Source: JALEFZ01 sp038527485
GTDB taxonomy: Bacteria > Bacteroidota > Bacteroidia > J057
Direction: 5' to 3'
Length of the DNA: 64,000 nucleotides
Assembly (NCBI GenBank): GCA_038527485.1
Contig: JBCBFT010000018.1
Coordinates: forward strand, 1-64,000
In this document: positions 43,567 to 52,259 of the stretch, piece by piece
Layout of the letters: the number at the start of each line of letters is the position of its first letter
Numbering within the stretch: the stretch's first letter is position 1
Position numbers and translations under genes: made by a program
The notes under the pieces: model-generated
Database searches by the model: none
What the model was told of the DNA's origin: nothing
The model's input: only the letters and a program-made list of their open reading frames with translations

Positions 43567-44022
43567 ATGAAATTACCCCTACTTTCTGTTTTTAGCCTCC
43601 TTTTGCTCACAGGATGGATGATCGCCTGCGGTCCTGCCGAGACCGTAGACCCCGATCCCAATGCAAAAATCGAAGATCCTGCGCAACTCAGCCTGGTCGT
43701 CGGTACCTGGAGCATCAAGCGATACTCATACATCGCGGCGGGTAAGGGTGCCTTGGTTGAAGAAAATGCGGGCACATTCGAATTTGATCAAGACGGAACA
43801 GGCTTTACCAATGCAGATGTACCTGGCATGCGTCAGGCCAACAAAGCCAATGTGAAGTGGGTCTATGATGAGGAAGTACAGACATTGACCTTAGATTTTC
43901 AAAACGGAGAAGATCCCGATGTCTTTGAAGTACTCAAGCTCAATGAAGCCGAGCAAATCCTACGCCGAGAGTGGGGAAACAGTACGCAGAAGTGGATTAT
44001 AGATATTGTGCTAGAAAAGTAG
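43567..44022 (+). CDS. Lipocalin-like lipoprotein
   Basis: The 151-residue product has a lipoprotein signal (lipobox Met-Ile-Ala-Cys, Cys21). The mature part has the lipocalin-like pattern Gly-Thr-Trp near residue 47, then antiparallel strands (Gly-Thr-Phe-Glu-Phe-Asp, Val-Lys-Trp-Val-Tyr-Asp, Leu-Thr-Leu-Asp-Phe). Probably anchored in the outer membrane facing the periplasm; ligand unknown. Confidence 0.72.
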   Translation: MKLPLLSVFSLLLLTGWMIACGPAETVDPDPNAKIEDPAQLSLVVGTWSIKRYSYIAAGKGALVEENAGTFEFDQDGTGFTNADVPGMRQANKANVKWVYDEEVQTLTLDFQNGEDPDVFEVLKLNEAEQILRREWGNSTQKWIIDIVLEK

Positions 44023-44067
44023 CGTGCAACTTAGCGTAAGTAAAGTTTCTACACGCCAAAATAGATA

Positions 44068-44096
44068 AGAGGCTGTCTCACATCGAGACAGCCTCT
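44068..44096. terminator. Bidirectional hairpin between convergent genes
   Basis: A perfect 12-bp stem AGAGGCTGTCTC/GAGACAGCCTCT with a 5-nt loop, between the lipoprotein stop (44022) and the nuoI stop (44121). Confidence 0.85.
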
Positions 44097-44120
44097 CTTA
44101 TTATTTCGAATCCACTAGTC

Positions 44121-44711
44121 TTATTCCTCTTCGCGGTTGCGAAGCGTGTGGATATTATTGGCGTGATCGAAGTCGTATACCTCGCCATAGTTCGGGTTGC
44201 GACGCTTCTCTAGGAATTCGAGGCGATCTTTCACTTCTTCCTTGCTTTTGAGCAGACGATCCTTTCCGTGGATGGCTGCTTCGCGAGACTGGAAGTTGTA
44301 ATCGTATTCTGTGCTCATGACAATGGCTTCTTCAGGACAGACCTCTTCACAGTATCCGCAATAGATACAACGGAGCATGTCAATTTCGAAGCGCTCGGGA
44401 TATCTTTCCTTGGGATCGTCATTCATTTCTGCTGCCTGCATGCTGATCGCAAGCGGTGGACAAGCGCGGGCACACAGACCACAAGCTACACAGCGCTCCT
44501 TCTCTCCTTCTTTGACAAGTACAGGACGTCCACGAAACTCAGCCCCCATTTCAGGTTTCTCCTCAGGGTAACTAATCGTCACGGTCGGACGAAACATCTG
44601 ACGGAGCGTGTAGGCCATTCCTTTTACAACTTCGGGTAAATATAGCTTCCCCGCTGTAGTCAATTCACGTTCTTTCTTACTGCCTTTTGAAATCCCAATA
44701 TTGCTAGCCAT
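44121..44711 (-). CDS. nuoI: NADH-quinone oxidoreductase subunit I
   Basis: The 196-residue protein has two [4Fe-4S] motifs, Cys-Val-Ala-Cys-Gly-Leu-Cys-Ala-Arg-Ala-Cys-Pro and Cys-Ile-Tyr-Cys-Gly-Tyr-Cys-Glu-Glu-Val-Cys-Pro, with the spacing of NuoI. It carries electrons between clusters in the peripheral arm of respiratory complex I. It stands alone with its own promoter; the other nuo genes are not in the window, so the operon is split in this genome or this is an extra copy. Confidence 0.92.
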   Translation of the reverse strand: MASNIGISKGSKKERELTTAGKLYLPEVVKGMAYTLRQMFRPTVTISYPEEKPEMGAEFRGRPVLVKEGEKERCVACGLCARACPPLAISMQAAEMNDDPKERYPERFEIDMLRCIYCGYCEEVCPEEAIVMSTEYDYNFQSREAAIHGKDRLLKSKEEVKDRLEFLEKRRNPNYGEVYDFDHANNIHTLRNREEE

Positions 44712-44731
44712 ATATACTGTGTTCTTTTCTT

Positions 44732-44764
44732 CAAAGATATTTAGAATACCCTATATGAACCAAA
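44732..44764 (-). promoter_or_regulatory. Promoter of nuoI
   Basis: On the minus strand TTTG (44764-44761) and TATCTTTG (44739-44732) are separated by 21 bp, matching the Bacteroidota -33/-7 consensus. The -7 box lies 20 bp upstream of the ATG. Confidence 0.7.
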
Positions 44765-44973
44765 CAAAAACCATCTTTGTTTGTGTCTTTGTAAGCATTT
44801 GCAACTTACTGCTTTTGGGAATGGCACACAATCCTTTCGCGTACGTATACCAGAAAGTCGGACGGATTAATTTAAGTATTTGTGTAATTTGCTCGTAAAT
44901 ATACTCGGAGTGCCGCTCAAAGCGGGAAGGATCTGTTCACTCGTGTCTCTAACATCATTTGCAATCTGCCTAC

Positions 44974-45855
44974 ATGTGGCGTGATATTCAGCATTTCGTC
45001 CAAATTTCGCGACCTGTCAATGTGCTGATTTCCTTTGTGGCCTTTATTGTCGCCTGTTTTCTTGCGACGGGCACATTGGAATTCATCGACAAGCTCTCGT
45101 TTTGGGGAACCGCACTCACCATTGTGGTTATAGCTGCTACGGGCTACTGGATCAATGATGTCTATGATTTCAGAATAGATCGCATCAATAAGCCTGATAA
45201 AGCCATTGTCAACGCCCATCTCTCCACCAAAAAAGTACTGACGGCCTATATCATTGTCAATATCCTCATCCTGGGATTCTCTTTTCTTGTGATTGGTCTA
45301 TACGCAGGGCGGCCACAGATCACCTTCATCAATTTTCTTTCTGTCCTCTTGTTATTTGTTTATGCAAGCTACCTCAAACGTACAGGTGTAGCGGGCAACC
45401 TCACCATCTCATTTCTCATTGCTCTCGTACTCATCCTAGCCTACTACTTGACCCACCGACTCAATATGGCCCTCATCTGGTCCATTATTTTTGCTTTTGA
45501 GATCACACTGATCCGAGAGATTACCAAAGATGTAGAGGATATTAAAGGAGATCTCGCCTTTAAATTGAAGACATTGCCCATTCAGATTGGGATCAAAGGG
45601 ACCAAGCGCATCCTCATTTTGCTCTATATAACCTTTCTCGTTTCCTGCTATTTGCCCTTCCTGTATTATGGCACTCAACACAATAAGTGGATGTACTTAT
45701 ATCTGATTTTGTCCGTGGCCATCGTACAGACCCCGACCATTTTGATCCTTCGATTGCTTGTGAAGGCTTCCAATCCCCGAGAGTTTGGCCAACAAAGCAA
45801 CTACCTAAAGTATGTGATGCTGACGGGTATGATTACTTTATTTTTCCTTTCCTGA
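44974..45855 (+). CDS. UbiA-family prenyltransferase
   Basis: From the ATG at 44974 the product has 293 residues and about eight membrane segments. The first Asp-rich motif is Asn61-Asp-Val-Tyr-Asp-Phe-Arg-Ile-Asp-Arg-Ile-Asn-Lys-Pro, the second Asp-Val-Glu-Asp-Ile-Lys-Gly-Asp near residue 185. The family transfers isoprenoid chains to aromatic or glycerol-phosphate acceptors; the Asn-Lys-Pro form is common in geranylgeranylglycerol-phosphate geranylgeranyltransferase-like members. Start chosen at ATG; a TTG five codons upstream exists. Its 3' end overlaps the convergent gene by 18 bp. Confidence 0.88.
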   Translation: MWRDIQHFVQISRPVNVLISFVAFIVACFLATGTLEFIDKLSFWGTALTIVVIAATGYWINDVYDFRIDRINKPDKAIVNAHLSTKKVLTAYIIVNILILGFSFLVIGLYAGRPQITFINFLSVLLLFVYASYLKRTGVAGNLTISFLIALVLILAYYLTHRLNMALIWSIIFAFEITLIREITKDVEDIKGDLAFKLKTLPIQIGIKGTKRILILLYITFLVSCYLPFLYYGTQHNKWMYLYLILSVAIVQTPTILILRLLVKASNPREFGQQSNYLKYVMLTGMITLFFLS

Positions 45856-47178
45856 GTCATTATTCAAAAGTGAGAAGCGCTTTTCAGGCCTGCAAAGCAG
45901 CCAGATGATAACAGCTACATATTCTATCAAGACTCCCAATATCCACTCATCATAAGGAATCACGCGATAAGTCGCATAAGTTATTACTACAACAAATCCC
46001 CAAAATATCGGCCAACGATAGGTTGTAAATATGCTCATGGCAACCAAGGTCGTGAGGTACCAGGGATGTACGATGGAAGCGAACAATACATATATTCCCA
46101 ATGTCCACATCATCGCTCTAGGGAGATTGATAAGTGTAGGTCGAGTCTCCACAAACGTATACACCAGAATGAGTAAAACAGTGGCGATACCTAGATAAGG
46201 ACCTACGATAGTCAGCAGATTTTCAGACTGGATGGTCTCCCGTATGAGATACCACAAGCTGGCATTGAACTCGAATTTGGAAAAATATAAATCCACACTA
46301 TCGAGCATATGGAGGAGGGTGGCCCGATCGAAAATAGGCAGAAACATGAAGACACAAAGTCCTCCTACCAGCAGCCCAAATATCACGCTTTGACGCCAAC
46401 CTAACCGCCGCAACAACAGAGGCATAAACATCAAAGGCAGTAACTTGGTACAAACCGCCATGGCAAAAGCTGCCGCTGCCCAGCCCATTCGTTTTTGATG
46501 GAGCAACCACAAGAAGGCCAATAAAAAGGCGATCATGAGTCCCTCAAAATGTACGTTCCCGATGGTTTCCAGCACAATCAGGGGATTCAAAGCATACAAG
46601 ATCCAACGAGAAAGAGGAATGCCCCATGCCCTTAGGAGTTGAAATAGCAGGTACAAACTCATCATCTCTCCCAAGAAGAGAAACAGCTTCATGATGAGCA
46701 CCGCTCCATAGATATTGTTGGGAAATATCCAGGCGGAAAGGGCAAAAATACCTTGAAGAATGGGGGGATAAATAGTAAAAAACTCGGGGGAATTGAGTCC
46801 ATCAAATAAGGCTTGCGAAAGGCCTAAACGAGCTGCTAGCGCAGGGTCCTGCATATAAAAACTGGGGACCTCCATAAATGGATTGATCCCATGTGTCCAT
46901 AAGCGTCCGTCCCACACAAAGCGAAAATAATCATCCGATAAACTGGGAAGACTGGTGCTTGCTAATACACGCGCTAGGATAGCTAAGGCTACGATCCAAC
47001 TAAGGGGAACAGCAGATTTTTGGAGATGCTCCCAAATCATGAACCCGAAGCTACCCCATAGTACGGTCCATGCTGACCATAAGGAGAGTGTGTCTGTTCG
47101 GGGAATGACAAACAGTATCGCACAGAGCATCGCTAGAAATACTCCAGCAGCTATCCACCACGTGATGCGAAGCTTCAT
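45838..47178 (-). CDS. GT-C/GT87-like mannosyltransferase-family membrane protein
   Basis: The 446-residue protein has about eleven membrane segments and, after the third, Ser-Leu-Ser-Asp-Asp-Tyr-Phe-Arg-Phe-Val-Trp-Asp-Gly, the acidic active-site loop of polyprenol-phosphate-mannose-dependent transferases. A second conserved loop holds Asn-Pro-Leu-Ile-Val-Leu-Glu. It should move a hexose from a lipid carrier to an acceptor on the outer face of the inner membrane. The acceptor is unknown. Confidence 0.72.
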   Translation of the reverse strand: MKLRITWWIAAGVFLAMLCAILFVIPRTDTLSLWSAWTVLWGSFGFMIWEHLQKSAVPLSWIVALAILARVLASTSLPSLSDDYFRFVWDGRLWTHGINPFMEVPSFYMQDPALAARLGLSQALFDGLNSPEFFTIYPPILQGIFALSAWIFPNNIYGAVLIMKLFLFLGEMMSLYLLFQLLRAWGIPLSRWILYALNPLIVLETIGNVHFEGLMIAFLLAFLWLLHQKRMGWAAAAFAMAVCTKLLPLMFMPLLLRRLGWRQSVIFGLLVGGLCVFMFLPIFDRATLLHMLDSVDLYFSKFEFNASLWYLIRETIQSENLLTIVGPYLGIATVLLILVYTFVETRPTLINLPRAMMWTLGIYVLFASIVHPWYLTTLVAMSIFTTYRWPIFWGFVVVITYATYRVIPYDEWILGVLIEYVAVIIWLLCRPEKRFSLLNNDSGKEK

Positions 47179-47247
47179 GATGCAAGTATAAGCACCCTGA
47201 GTAAATGTAGATAGTCTATTGGCGGACTTTTATGTATGGAAGTGGAA

Positions 47248-47958
47248 CTAGCTCGCCATAGCGTGAACCAATCGCTGGTCTGAAAGACTGCGCATCATAT
47301 CCAGGATTTTCTCCACTCCTTGCTGTCCTGCATCAAAAGGCAATGCATAGCAAATACCTTCTTCTAAGCTCGGGTCCTGCAACCAAATCCGGAATTGTGC
47401 CTGGATGTATTCCCTCACATTGTAGAAAGTGTGGGCCACATCATGGAGGATCTCGCCCCTGTTATCCAAAAGATAAATGAGATCTTCAAAGTTCTCATCC
47501 ATTCTGAAGCTCCGCTTACGGCTTGCATTGACGGCTTCGATCTTGGCTGCTAGAAAATACGCAGCGGGAAGCAAGCGCACGCGGGGACCCTGGGGTATTT
47601 GGTGAGAGTATGCGTGAAAGGCACCTTCCTCATACCATATCTGCTGGACTCCTCTGATGACGGGTCGTAGAGGCATGATGTGCAACGACAGAGATTCGTG
47701 CTGGAAAGTCTGGTGAGGCTGCCTGTCGTCGTGCGGAACAAAGCCTCTGGACTTAAGATTTTCGCCCCAGTGATACAGGTCACCCATGCTACTCGCTTGC
47801 ACGAGGCATTGGACTTGACGTGATGTACGGTGCTCTTGTGCGGCAGCATCTGTCGCATAAAACTCTAGAGAGGCATCTCCCACGAGTACTACTTGGTGCA
47901 TTAAGCCATCTAACCGATCAGCTAGGAGGCTGATTTTTTTCAGTGTCTGAAGTGGCAT
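47248..47958 (-). CDS. AbiEii-like nucleotidyltransferase-fold protein with lost catalytic aspartates
   Basis: From the ATG at 47958 the product has 236 residues. It aligns with the AbiEii-type family by Val-Leu-Val-Gly-Asp-Ala-Ser-Leu-Glu (residues 24-32), His-Ile-Met-Pro, and Tyr-Phe-Leu-Ala-Ala-Lys-Ile-Glu-Ala (134-142) followed by Glu-Asn-Phe-Glu-Asp-Leu-Ile. In active members the strand after the first helix reads Asp-x-Asp; here residues 47-51 read Arg-Gln-Val-Gln-Cys. The third Asp position (His-Ile-Met-Pro block) is His93. The enzyme is therefore probably inactive as a nucleotidyltransferase. It overlaps the upstream HTH gene by 41 bp. Confidence 0.65.
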   Translation of the reverse strand: MPLQTLKKISLLADRLDGLMHQVVLVGDASLEFYATDAAAQEHRTSRQVQCLVQASSMGDLYHWGENLKSRGFVPHDDRQPHQTFQHESLSLHIMPLRPVIRGVQQIWYEEGAFHAYSHQIPQGPRVRLLPAAYFLAAKIEAVNASRKRSFRMDENFEDLIYLLDNRGEILHDVAHTFYNVREYIQAQFRIWLQDPSLEEGICYALPFDAGQQGVEKILDMMRSLSDQRLVHAMAS

Positions 47959-48478
47959 AGTAATGATTAATTCGTTTGGATAGCTCCTCAATGGCTGCTT
48001 TTTGCTCGCGGGCTCTGCCTACGCGGATGGCATCCAGCAAGGCGAGGAGTTCATACAACATGGGGTCATGACGGATGGCGTCAATAATGCTTGGATAAAG
48101 GGGGGTGATGGCTTGCCCACGCATATTGCCGATAGGACTGGGCCATACATATACTTCACGGTCAGATTCTATGATGTCTCGGAGAGGTTTGGCGGAGTGG
48201 CCGGTAGGGATGCCACGTACGGTGGCTCCTGGCTGGGCAGGAAATACGTACTTGAGCCCGTGGACCAAAAACTCGATCAAAGCACTGACAAAGACGCGCT
48301 TCTTACTGGCGTCGACTAGGCGCGCCAGCATGGACCTGTTCAGGGCCTCGGCCACTTCGGATTGGCTTATATGTAGGGACTGAGCAATATCTGAATATCG
48401 CCAGTTTCGATGCCCTATCGTGATGATTTTGAGAAGGATCAGAACATCTTGAGGGCGCATGCCATTGTGCTTCCGCAT
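47918..48478 (-). CDS. Winged-HTH protein, partner of the nucleotidyltransferase-fold gene
   Basis: The 186-residue protein has an N-terminal MarR-like winged helix (Trp-Arg-Tyr-Ser-Asp-Ile-Ala-Gln-Ser-Leu-His-Ile-Ser-Gln-Ser-Glu-Val, residues 27-43) and a conserved middle part with Phe-Leu-Val-His-Gly-Leu-Lys-Tyr-Val-Phe-Pro, Arg-Gly-Ile-Pro-Thr and Tyr-Val-Trp-Pro. The C-terminal helix reads Leu-Tyr-Glu-Leu-Leu-Ala-Leu-Leu-Asp-Ala-Ile-Arg-Val-Gly-Arg-Ala-Arg-Glu. From memory this protein and the NTase-fold protein form a widespread pair. An antitoxin or regulator role is inferred from the pairing. Confidence 0.75.
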   Translation of the reverse strand: MRKHNGMRPQDVLILLKIITIGHRNWRYSDIAQSLHISQSEVAEALNRSMLARLVDASKKRVFVSALIEFLVHGLKYVFPAQPGATVRGIPTGHSAKPLRDIIESDREVYVWPSPIGNMRGQAITPLYPSIIDAIRHDPMLYELLALLDAIRVGRAREQKAAIEELSKRINHYYATSDTEKNQPPS

Positions 48479-48624
48479 AGCAAAGATTTTTCTATCGCAA
48501 TTCGCGAATGAAATTTGGGGAATCCCTGCTTAAGACATTGCAAATATATCGCCAACAGATACACTCTTGTCATGACGTGCCAAGAAAACCACTTTAATGG
48601 ATGTAAGAAATCGACAGGAAGGCC

Positions 48625-49299
48625 TTAATCCTCAGCCTCATAGAAAACAGCCACTTCTTCGAGGGCTTTCCGTTCGATATTGGGCACTTCAGCATCCTCA
48701 GCGGGATACCCTACAGGAATTAATAAGAAAGGACGCTCATTTTCAGGACGATCCAAAATTTTTGTTAAGAAATTCATCGGACTAGGCGTATGCGTAAGTG
48801 CCACCAGCCCTACTTGATGAATAGCCGTAAGCAGAAATCCCGTTGCCAATCCGACTGATTCATTCACGTAATAATTATTCTTTTTTTGTCCTTCCTCCAA
48901 ATCATATGCTTTCTTGAAAACCACGATGATCCAAGGTACTGTCTCTAAAAAGGGCTTGTGCCAATCCGTACCAAAGGCTTGCAAGTCATCTATCCAACGG
49001 TCAGACATGCGCCCATGATAGTTTTCATACTCTTCTTTTTCAGCCGCTTCGCGAATGATCGACTTCACCTTGGGATCACTAATGGCACAAAAAGTCCATG
49101 GCTGCTTGTGCGCACCTGAAGGAGCACTCGAGGCTGTCATGATCAGCTGCTCAATCACCGACTTGGGTACAGGACGATCCGAAAACATCCGCAAAGAGCG
49201 GCGCGTATCCATTTTTTGATGAAAAGCTTGGCTGATTTCGAGCATTTCTTCCCCTGTGTAGGTGGGGATTTTATAAGGAATGAATGTAGATTCAGGCAT
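48625..49299 (-). CDS. Nitroreductase-family flavoprotein, iodotyrosine-deiodinase-like
   Basis: The 224-residue protein has the FMN block Arg-Arg-Ser-Leu-Arg-Met-Phe-Ser (residues 33-40) and Ala-Pro-Ser-Gly-Ala-His-Lys-Gln-Pro-Trp (59-68). The active-site lid residues that define iodotyrosine deiodinase (Glu, Tyr, Lys) are present as Glu90, Tyr94 and Lys115, in the same spacing as in the animal enzyme. It should be a dimeric FMN enzyme able to remove halogen from halotyrosines; the natural substrate in bacteria is not established. Single gene. Confidence 0.85.
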   Translation of the reverse strand: MPESTFIPYKIPTYTGEEMLEISQAFHQKMDTRRSLRMFSDRPVPKSVIEQLIMTASSAPSGAHKQPWTFCAISDPKVKSIIREAAEKEEYENYHGRMSDRWIDDLQAFGTDWHKPFLETVPWIIVVFKKAYDLEEGQKKNNYYVNESVGLATGFLLTAIHQVGLVALTHTPSPMNFLTKILDRPENERPFLLIPVGYPAEDAEVPNIERKALEEVAVFYEAED

Positions 49300-49756
49300 A
49301 TTGAATATGTATTGGTAAAGGAATACGAAGAAAGTTAACAGATATAAAGGAAATCCCTTCTCTATAGATCTTTCTCAAAATTAAGAACTTTACCCCAGTA
49401 AAGTCGTCTGCTATTCGTCATTTAAGTAGATAGGCAGAGGTCATCCCGTAAGGGATTTCGCTACGCTCAAGATATCAGACGTTAAAGTGCTAATGGTCAA
49501 GATGTGATCATCTCTCACATAACCATCCCGATCTTTCAATTCAGGATGCCGCTAGGTCTAAGGCCTATTCAAACTAGAAGCAATTGAAGGATGCATGATG
49601 TATCATTACTCATTACGAGCACTTTCCGTCTCATGTCTCACCTCTCACTTCTCATAGTCTACTGAAACGTATGCATGCAGATATTTAGGGTCGGTATCAA
49701 GAAAGTCGAATATTTCCTTTATTTTAGCGGGCGTTTTGAATTAAAAACTCTGATCT
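49300..49756. other. 457-bp intergenic region with dispersed repeat, copy B
   Basis: No gene is seen apart from the upstream end of the next one. It holds a 7-bp hairpin (49387-49393/49398-49404) and the stretch 49438-49471, which contains ATCCC-GTAA-GGGAT and resembles 17257-17294 closely. The region 49500-49670 contains short AT/TC-rich sequence with nothing recognisable. Confidence 0.5.
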
Positions 49757-50371
49757 GTGCGTCCTTTACTGAAAATCAGCCATCTAACCAATCTCCAAGA
49801 TGCGCGCTCAAGTGCCGCTGTGGGCTTTGATCTTATTGGTTTTGACCTTGTACGTGGAAGTCATCGCAAATTGGCGGCTCCCATGGTCTGGAATATTGTC
49901 AAATGGCTTTCAGGTCCCAGAATTGTGGTGGAGCTTTCGCGCGCAAGCCTTCCAGAACTCTCTGAAGTACAAAAGTCTGTCGAAATTTCTTTTGTGACCC
50001 TACCTCTTGAAGATTGGGGAGAAGATCTCCTAGATCTGGATGTTCCCGTCATATTGAGAGTTCCCGCCAAGACAGATCTGGATGATCTCATCGAGCTTCG
50101 CAACCATAAAGGCGTTTATTTTGAGCTGGAAATGCCCAGTGTGGACGAGATGAATGGCACAGAAGCGCGTATGGCCCTCCTTTCTATCATGGACAAAAGC
50201 TTCCTCCACTTCCAAACGATGGAAGAAGGACAAGAATTCATTGTCCACAGCGACCACGTACCCTATGGTTTTGCCCTGGGACAGGAAGCTGAAGAAGAAC
50301 CAGGCGTTCTCCATTATGAAAAAATCGACGATTGGCTAGAAACGTTTGAACATAGATTTCCGAACAGCTAA
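49757..50371 (+). CDS. TrpF-like (phosphoribosylanthranilate isomerase-like) barrel protein without catalytic Cys
   Basis: The 204-residue protein begins at GTG with Leu-Leu-Lys-Ile-Ser-His-Leu-Thr-Asn-Leu-Gln-Asp-Ala-Arg-Ser-Ser-Ala-Ala-Val-Gly, which follows the TrpF N-terminus (Lys-Ile-Cys-Gly-Leu-Thr...Asp-Ala) and then Leu-Ile-Gly-Phe. In TrpF the Cys of that motif is the general base; here it is Ser, and the following Gly is His. The rest is shorter and more diverged than TrpF. No trp genes are adjacent. Probably a repurposed barrel rather than a tryptophan enzyme. There is no ATG start in frame near the N-terminus, so GTG is used. Confidence 0.55.
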   Translation: MRPLLKISHLTNLQDARSSAAVGFDLIGFDLVRGSHRKLAAPMVWNIVKWLSGPRIVVELSRASLPELSEVQKSVEISFVTLPLEDWGEDLLDLDVPVILRVPAKTDLDDLIELRNHKGVYFELEMPSVDEMNGTEARMALLSIMDKSFLHFQTMEEGQEFIVHSDHVPYGFALGQEAEEEPGVLHYEKIDDWLETFEHRFPNS

Positions 50372-50535
50372 GAAAGTAAGGTAATCCCCTTTCCATTGCG
50401 CTTCATTTTCACTTTCCGAAAAATATGTGGGCTTATTCCATCTGATTAGAAGGGGAAAAGTCCTATTTCTTTAGTTTCTTAGTGGCAAATTTGGATGGTC
50501 ATTTTCAAAGAAGGCTTTTACGCTGAACCCTTTAC

Positions 50536-51591
50536 ATGAATCGGAGAGTAGTACAAAAATTCATAGAACGTACGTCTTACGGGAGTCTGGTAGGAGGGAT
50601 TTTCATGGCATTGAATGCAGGATTGACCATAGCCTACGTGATTACGGGTTTATTGGGAGGTGCGATGATCGGTTTTCTGACGGTCGTGCTAGATCGCCTC
50701 TTGCTCAAGACAGGGCTGAGGCGCCAGCAGTTTTTCGTTGTGTTGATCATACGAAGCCTCGCTTACCTTTTGGTCATCAGCTTAAGCCTCCTACTCGTAG
50801 CGAGTGTATACACGGCCTTTGACAACAACTTCACGCTCGAACAGCTTCTCACGTCCCATGCCTTGAAATCCTGGATTCGAGATGGACAATTTACCTATGG
50901 CGTCCTCTATATTTTTGTCCTACTACTTGTGCTACAGTTTGTCACGCTTGTATCTCGCCTTCTGGGTCCCAATGTCCTCTTGAATTATATGGTCGGCAGG
51001 TATCATTCACCCAAGGAAGAAGAGCGTATCTTCATGTTCATGGATCTACGTGCTTCGACCACCATTGCGGAGCGGCTAGGGCACCTGAAATGGCACTTCT
51101 TCCTCAATGATTTCTTTTTCGATATCGCCCAGCCTGTGCGTAAACACCGCGGAGAGATTTATCAGTATGTAGGAGATGAAGTAGTCATCAGTTGGCCGAA
51201 GGAAGCAGGGCTCAGGAAAATCAATTGTGTTGCGGCTTTTTTCGAGATTTGGGAAATCATCGCCACTAAACGGGCCTACTATCTAGAGACTTATGGCTAT
51301 GAGCCTGTGTTCAAGGCAGGCTATCACATCGGCAAAGTCATTGCAGGCGAAATAGGAGACTTCAAGCGCGACATTGTCTTCCATGGAGATACCGTCAATA
51401 CAGCCTCCCGCATCCAGATGGAGTGCAATCATTACAACCGCCGACTCTTAATGTCAGATACACTGTTGAAGCAACTCGATCTGGGAGATCAATACACGTC
51501 TGAATATATCACCAAAATCAAACTCCGTGGCAAGGAACAGATCCTGGAACTCTACAGCTTAAATCCAGTCCAGGAATTGGTCAATGGGTGA
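50536..51591 (+). CDS. Membrane-bound class III adenylate/guanylate cyclase
   Basis: The 351-residue protein has four membrane segments in residues 15-145 and a cyclase domain at about 160-345. The metal-binding Asp170 (Phe-Met-Asp-Leu-Arg) and Asp214 (Val-Gly-Asp-Glu-Val) and the transition-state pair Asn288/Arg292 (Asn-Thr-Ala-Ser-Arg-Ile) are all present, so it should be active as a homodimer. ATP versus GTP cannot be decided from the visible residues. It follows the TrpF-like gene by 164 bp. Confidence 0.9.
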   Translation: MNRRVVQKFIERTSYGSLVGGIFMALNAGLTIAYVITGLLGGAMIGFLTVVLDRLLLKTGLRRQQFFVVLIIRSLAYLLVISLSLLLVASVYTAFDNNFTLEQLLTSHALKSWIRDGQFTYGVLYIFVLLLVLQFVTLVSRLLGPNVLLNYMVGRYHSPKEEERIFMFMDLRASTTIAERLGHLKWHFFLNDFFFDIAQPVRKHRGEIYQYVGDEVVISWPKEAGLRKINCVAAFFEIWEIIATKRAYYLETYGYEPVFKAGYHIGKVIAGEIGDFKRDIVFHGDTVNTASRIQMECNHYNRRLLMSDTLLKQLDLGDQYTSEYITKIKLRGKEQILELYSLNPVQELVNG

Positions 51592-51659
51592 AGGAATCGC
51601 TATTTGGACAACAGAATCACATCCAGATAGGAATCATCTCTTTCGATTCATCATCCACC

Positions 51660-52193
51660 TCACGTCTTCGGCAGAAAAACATAGACTCTGATGATGTGAG
51701 TAACCAATAAAGCCATCACAAAAGTCCATATTTTGATAAAGGGTACTAGAGGAGTAAGAGGGATCATATCAGGTACACCTACTGCTTGATAGATAAAGAA
51801 TAATCGTAACAAAAAGCCGATATCCAAGAGTAGAACGATTCCGATGAGAAAACGCGCCAACTCAGATTTACGAATAGACTCGAACCAAAGCAATTGGCTA
51901 GGGATGATGGTCCACAGTGCAGGAAAGAGATAGCCATGAATGAGCCATTCCGAAATAGCTCCCTCTCTCTCTGGCTGGTCTAGGGGAAGGGAGATATAAG
52001 CTTTCCATTCTTGTGTAACTAGATAACTAAAATAGGCAACTCCCATCCATACAATGAGTCGAATAGCCGTCTCATCCCAGGCATTAAAACTCCATTTTCC
52101 CCGACCAGTTTTTATACGGGATAACATGAGAGAGCGTAACAAGCTGTACGTCCCAAACCCAAAAAATATGGCAGGAATTAGGAAGGAAATCAT
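51660..52193 (-). CDS. Integral membrane protein of unknown function
   Basis: The 177-residue product has about five membrane segments (starting near residues 3, 44, 87, 113 and 150) with short loops and no recognisable domain. It is convergent with the cyclase gene and has the same orientation as mtaB upstream, with 66 bp between the two reading frames; they may be co-transcribed. Confidence 0.7.
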   Translation of the reverse strand: MISFLIPAIFFGFGTYSLLRSLMLSRIKTGRGKWSFNAWDETAIRLIVWMGVAYFSYLVTQEWKAYISLPLDQPEREGAISEWLIHGYLFPALWTIIPSQLLWFESIRKSELARFLIGIVLLLDIGFLLRLFFIYQAVGVPDMIPLTPLVPFIKIWTFVMALLVTHIIRVYVFLPKT

Positions 52194-52259
52194 AGGTTGT
52201 GAAATATAGCTAAATGATAATATATCTATACCCTATCCTACGGTCCACCAACTCAAATG

